A DNA stretch of 8,907 nt from Comamonadaceae bacterium (lineage in GTDB: Bacteria > Pseudomonadota > Gammaproteobacteria > Burkholderiales > Burkholderiaceae_C): positions 1 to 8,907 of the forward strand of contig JAIXYA010000249.1 of assembly GCA_027490485.1 (NCBI GenBank), read 5' to 3'. How positions within the stretch are numbered: position 1 is the first letter of the stretch; the number at the start of each line of letters is the position of its first letter. Under the pieces are notes generated by a model. The model ran no database searches. It saw only the letters and a list, made by a program, of their open reading frames with translations, and was not told where the DNA came from. A program made the translations under genes and the position numbers. Of this stretch, positions 7,862 to 8,907 are shown piece by piece.

Positions 7862-8254
7862 TCAGCGTTTGCTGAACTGCTTACGGCGACGAGCACCGTG
7901 TAAACCGACCTTTTTACGTTCAACTTCACGCGCATCGCGGGTGACAAAGCCAGCTGCGGAAAGCACAGGCTTGAGCGTTGCGTCGTAATCGATCAGGGCG
8001 CGGGTAATACCGTGACGGGCTGCACCTGCTTGACCAGATTCACCACCACCTTGCACATTGATCTGGATGTCGAAAGATTCGGCATGTTGAGTCAAAAACA
8101 AGGGTTGCTTGGCGATCATGATGGAGGTTTGACGACCGAAGTACTCGGTGATGTCTTTGCCATTGATCTTGATTTGGCCCGTGCCTTTTTTCAGAAACAC
8201 GCGTGCCACGCTGGATTTGCGACGGCCGGTGCCATTGTTCCATTCACCAATCAT
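7862..8254 (-). CDS. rpsI: 30S ribosomal protein S9
   Basis: This encodes a 130-residue S9 protein, of normal bacterial length. The S9 signature [19 protein letters not shown] spans residues 69-87. The basic C-terminal tail, [17 protein letters not shown] (114-130), ends in the conserved SKR that reaches the P-site tRNA anticodon stem-loop in ribosome structures. The N-terminus [15 protein letters not shown] is typical of betaproteobacteria. The ATG overlaps the rplM stop as ATGA. AGGAG inside the end of rplM lies 7 nt upstream, a strong ribosome-binding site, so the two proteins are made from one mRNA with coupled translation. A hairpin and a T-run terminator follow the stop. Confidence 0.98.
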   Translation of the reverse strand: MIGEWNNGTGRRKSSVARVFLKKGTGQIKINGKDITEYFGRQTSIMIAKQPLFLTQHAESFDIQINVQGGGESGQAGAARHGITRALIDYDATLKPVLSAAGFVTRDAREVERKKVGLHGARRRKQFSKR

Positions 8255-8694
8255 TTCGACGCTCCTGGGATATCCAGCACTTTAGGCTGTTGGGCGGTGT
8301 GGGGATGCTCGGCTCCGCCGTACACCTTGAGCTTTTTGATCATGGCAAAACCCAAAGGACCTTTGGGCAGCATGCCTTTGACAGCTTTTTCCAAAGCACG
8401 GCCAGGGTGCTTGGCTTGCATATCACGAAAGTTCATGCTGGAGATGCCACCTGGGTAGCCAGAATGGCGGTGGTACATCTTGTCCAAGGACTTGTTGCCT
8501 GTGACACGAATTTTGGATGCGTTGATGACGACAATGTAGTCGCCGGTATCGACGTGGGGCGTATAAATGGCTTTGTGCTTGCCGCGTAAACGGAGGGCTG
8601 CTTCGCTGGCAATCCGTCCGAGCACCTTGTCGGTGGCGTCAATCACAAACCACTCATGCGTCACGTCAGCGGGTTTTGCGCTGAAAGTGGACAT
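8251..8694 (-). CDS. rplM: 50S ribosomal protein L13
   Basis: This 147-residue L13 is slightly longer than the 142 residues of the E. coli protein, mainly through the N-terminal [12 protein letters not shown]13 is an early assembly protein binding 23S rRNA. Family marks are [17 protein letters not shown] (14-30), [13 protein letters not shown] (47-59), HSGYPGG (77-83) and [10 protein letters not shown] (106-115) followed by [10 protein letters not shown] (123-132). The ATG at 8694 has AGGA 6 nt upstream. It is the first gene of rplM-rpsI, with a leader of perhaps 110 nt. In E. coli L13 represses its own operon by binding the rplM leader, and a similar loop is possible here. Confidence 0.98.
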   Translation of the reverse strand: MSTFSAKPADVTHEWFVIDATDKVLGRIASEAALRLRGKHKAIYTPHVDTGDYIVVINASKIRVTGNKSLDKMYHRHSGYPGGISSMNFRDMQAKHPGRALEKAVKGMLPKGPLGFAMIKKLKVYGGAEHPHTAQQPKVLDIPGASK

Positions 8695-8817
8695 TTGTTT
8701 TCCTAGAGTGGGTTGTGGGGCCCTTTTCCACGGTCGGTGTTCCTCTTCTGGGAACCTCTTAGGTGGGGATCAAAACTCCGCCGCGGGGCCTTGTTCACTG
8801 CGAAGCTTGCCATTCTA
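8695..8817 (-). promoter_or_regulatory. rplM-rpsI promoter -10 candidate and structured 5' leader
   Basis: A TAGAAT at 8812-8817 (minus strand) is the best -10 hexamer; no good -35 is seen 16-18 bp upstream. The implied leader is about 110 nt. It contains a hairpin with arms at 8751-8755 and 8739-8743 (GTTCC/GGAAC, 7-nt loop), a possible long-range pairing of GGCCC at 8786-8790 with GGGCC at 8719-8723, and the AGGA ribosome-binding site by the ATG. The pairing was found by eye; autoregulation by L13 is an analogy with E. coli. Confidence 0.4.
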
Positions 8818-8846
8818 TGACATTTATTGGGTTTTTTAGCTATTTT
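8817..8846 (+). promoter_or_regulatory. Candidate sigma-70 promoter for rlmJ
   Basis: ATGACA (8817-8822, five of six matches to TTGACA) is followed after 18 bp by TATTTT (8841-8846, four of six matches to TATAAT). The -10 ends 24 bp before the rlmJ ATG, predicting a leader of roughly 15-20 nt. The -35 touches the opposing rplM -10 at 8812-8817, so the divergent promoters would overlap. Found by eye only. Confidence 0.4.
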
Positions 8847-8870
8847 GCTTTGAGCGGGTTACGATACCGC

Positions 8871-8907
8871 ATGTTCAGTTACCGCCACGCCTTTCATGCA
8901 GGAAACC
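8871..8907 (+). CDS. rlmJ: 23S rRNA (adenine(2030)-N6)-methyltransferase RlmJ, first 12 codons
   Basis: The last 37 bases start an open frame with ATG and read MFSYRHAFHAGN before the window ends. This closely matches the N-terminus of RlmJ (E. coli MLSYRHSFHAGN), the SAM-dependent enzyme that methylates N6 of A2030 in 23S rRNA. The N-terminal SYRHxFHAGN block is characteristic of the family, so 12 residues are informative, but the methyltransferase motifs lie outside the window. There is no strong Shine-Dalgarno (GAGCGGG is 13 nt upstream). The gene is divergent from rplM-rpsI, placing a 50S rRNA modification enzyme opposite ribosomal protein genes. Confidence 0.83.
   Translation, partial: MFSYRHAFHAGN

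Overview
The window looks like a piece of ordinary core chromosome from a betaproteobacterium, most likely order Burkholderiales and probably family Comamonadaceae (Limnohabitans/Rhodoferax-like). The assignment rests on how closely the TyrS, M23 peptidase, ErpA, S9 and L13 sequences resemble what I remember of that family, and on the gene order tyrS / M23 peptidase - anmK / erpA / rpsI - rplM, which I remember as common in Burkholderiales. No alignment was run. I see no mobile element, tRNA, rRNA, CRISPR array or prophage gene.

Layout. (1) Positions 1-1174, plus strand: the 3' part of phoH (PhoH-like ATPase), then ybeY (rRNA-processing endoribonuclease). (2) Positions 1165-4792, minus strand, read from right to left: tyrS, a cation diffusion facilitator gene and dbpA (DEAD-box helicase of ribosome assembly). 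They are closely spaced and could be one transcript. dbpA meets ybeY tail to tail with a 10-bp overlap. (3) Positions 4793-4901: AT-rich divergent intergenic region. (4) Positions 4902-7341, plus strand: an anchored M23 murein peptidase (probable TTG start) and anmK, 7 nt apart, a cell-wall remodelling and recycling pair. (5) Positions 7345-8694, minus strand: rplM and rpsI (overlapping ATGA), a strong intrinsic terminator, then erpA with its own upstream region. (6) Positions 8695-8870: a divergent regulatory region with the rplM leader on one side and the rlmJ promoter on the other. From 8871 the first 12 codons of rlmJ (23S rRNA m6A2030 methyltransferase) are visible.

Themes. Most genes serve translation: ybeY and dbpA (ribosome maturation), tyrS, rpsI, rplM and rlmJ. 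A second small module handles the cell wall (M23 peptidase and AnmK), and erpA delivers Fe-S clusters.

I find no convincing undescribed multi-gene system. The better leads are regulatory: an IscR-type-1-like site upstream of erpA that overlaps a 20-bp-spaced repeat; a perfect stem-loop made from both stop codons of the convergent anmK and erpA genes; a tandem hairpin/terminator between rpsI and erpA; three competing start arrangements for dbpA, including an 8-codon ORF ending in an ATGA overlap; and an atypical predicted metal site in the cation transporter.
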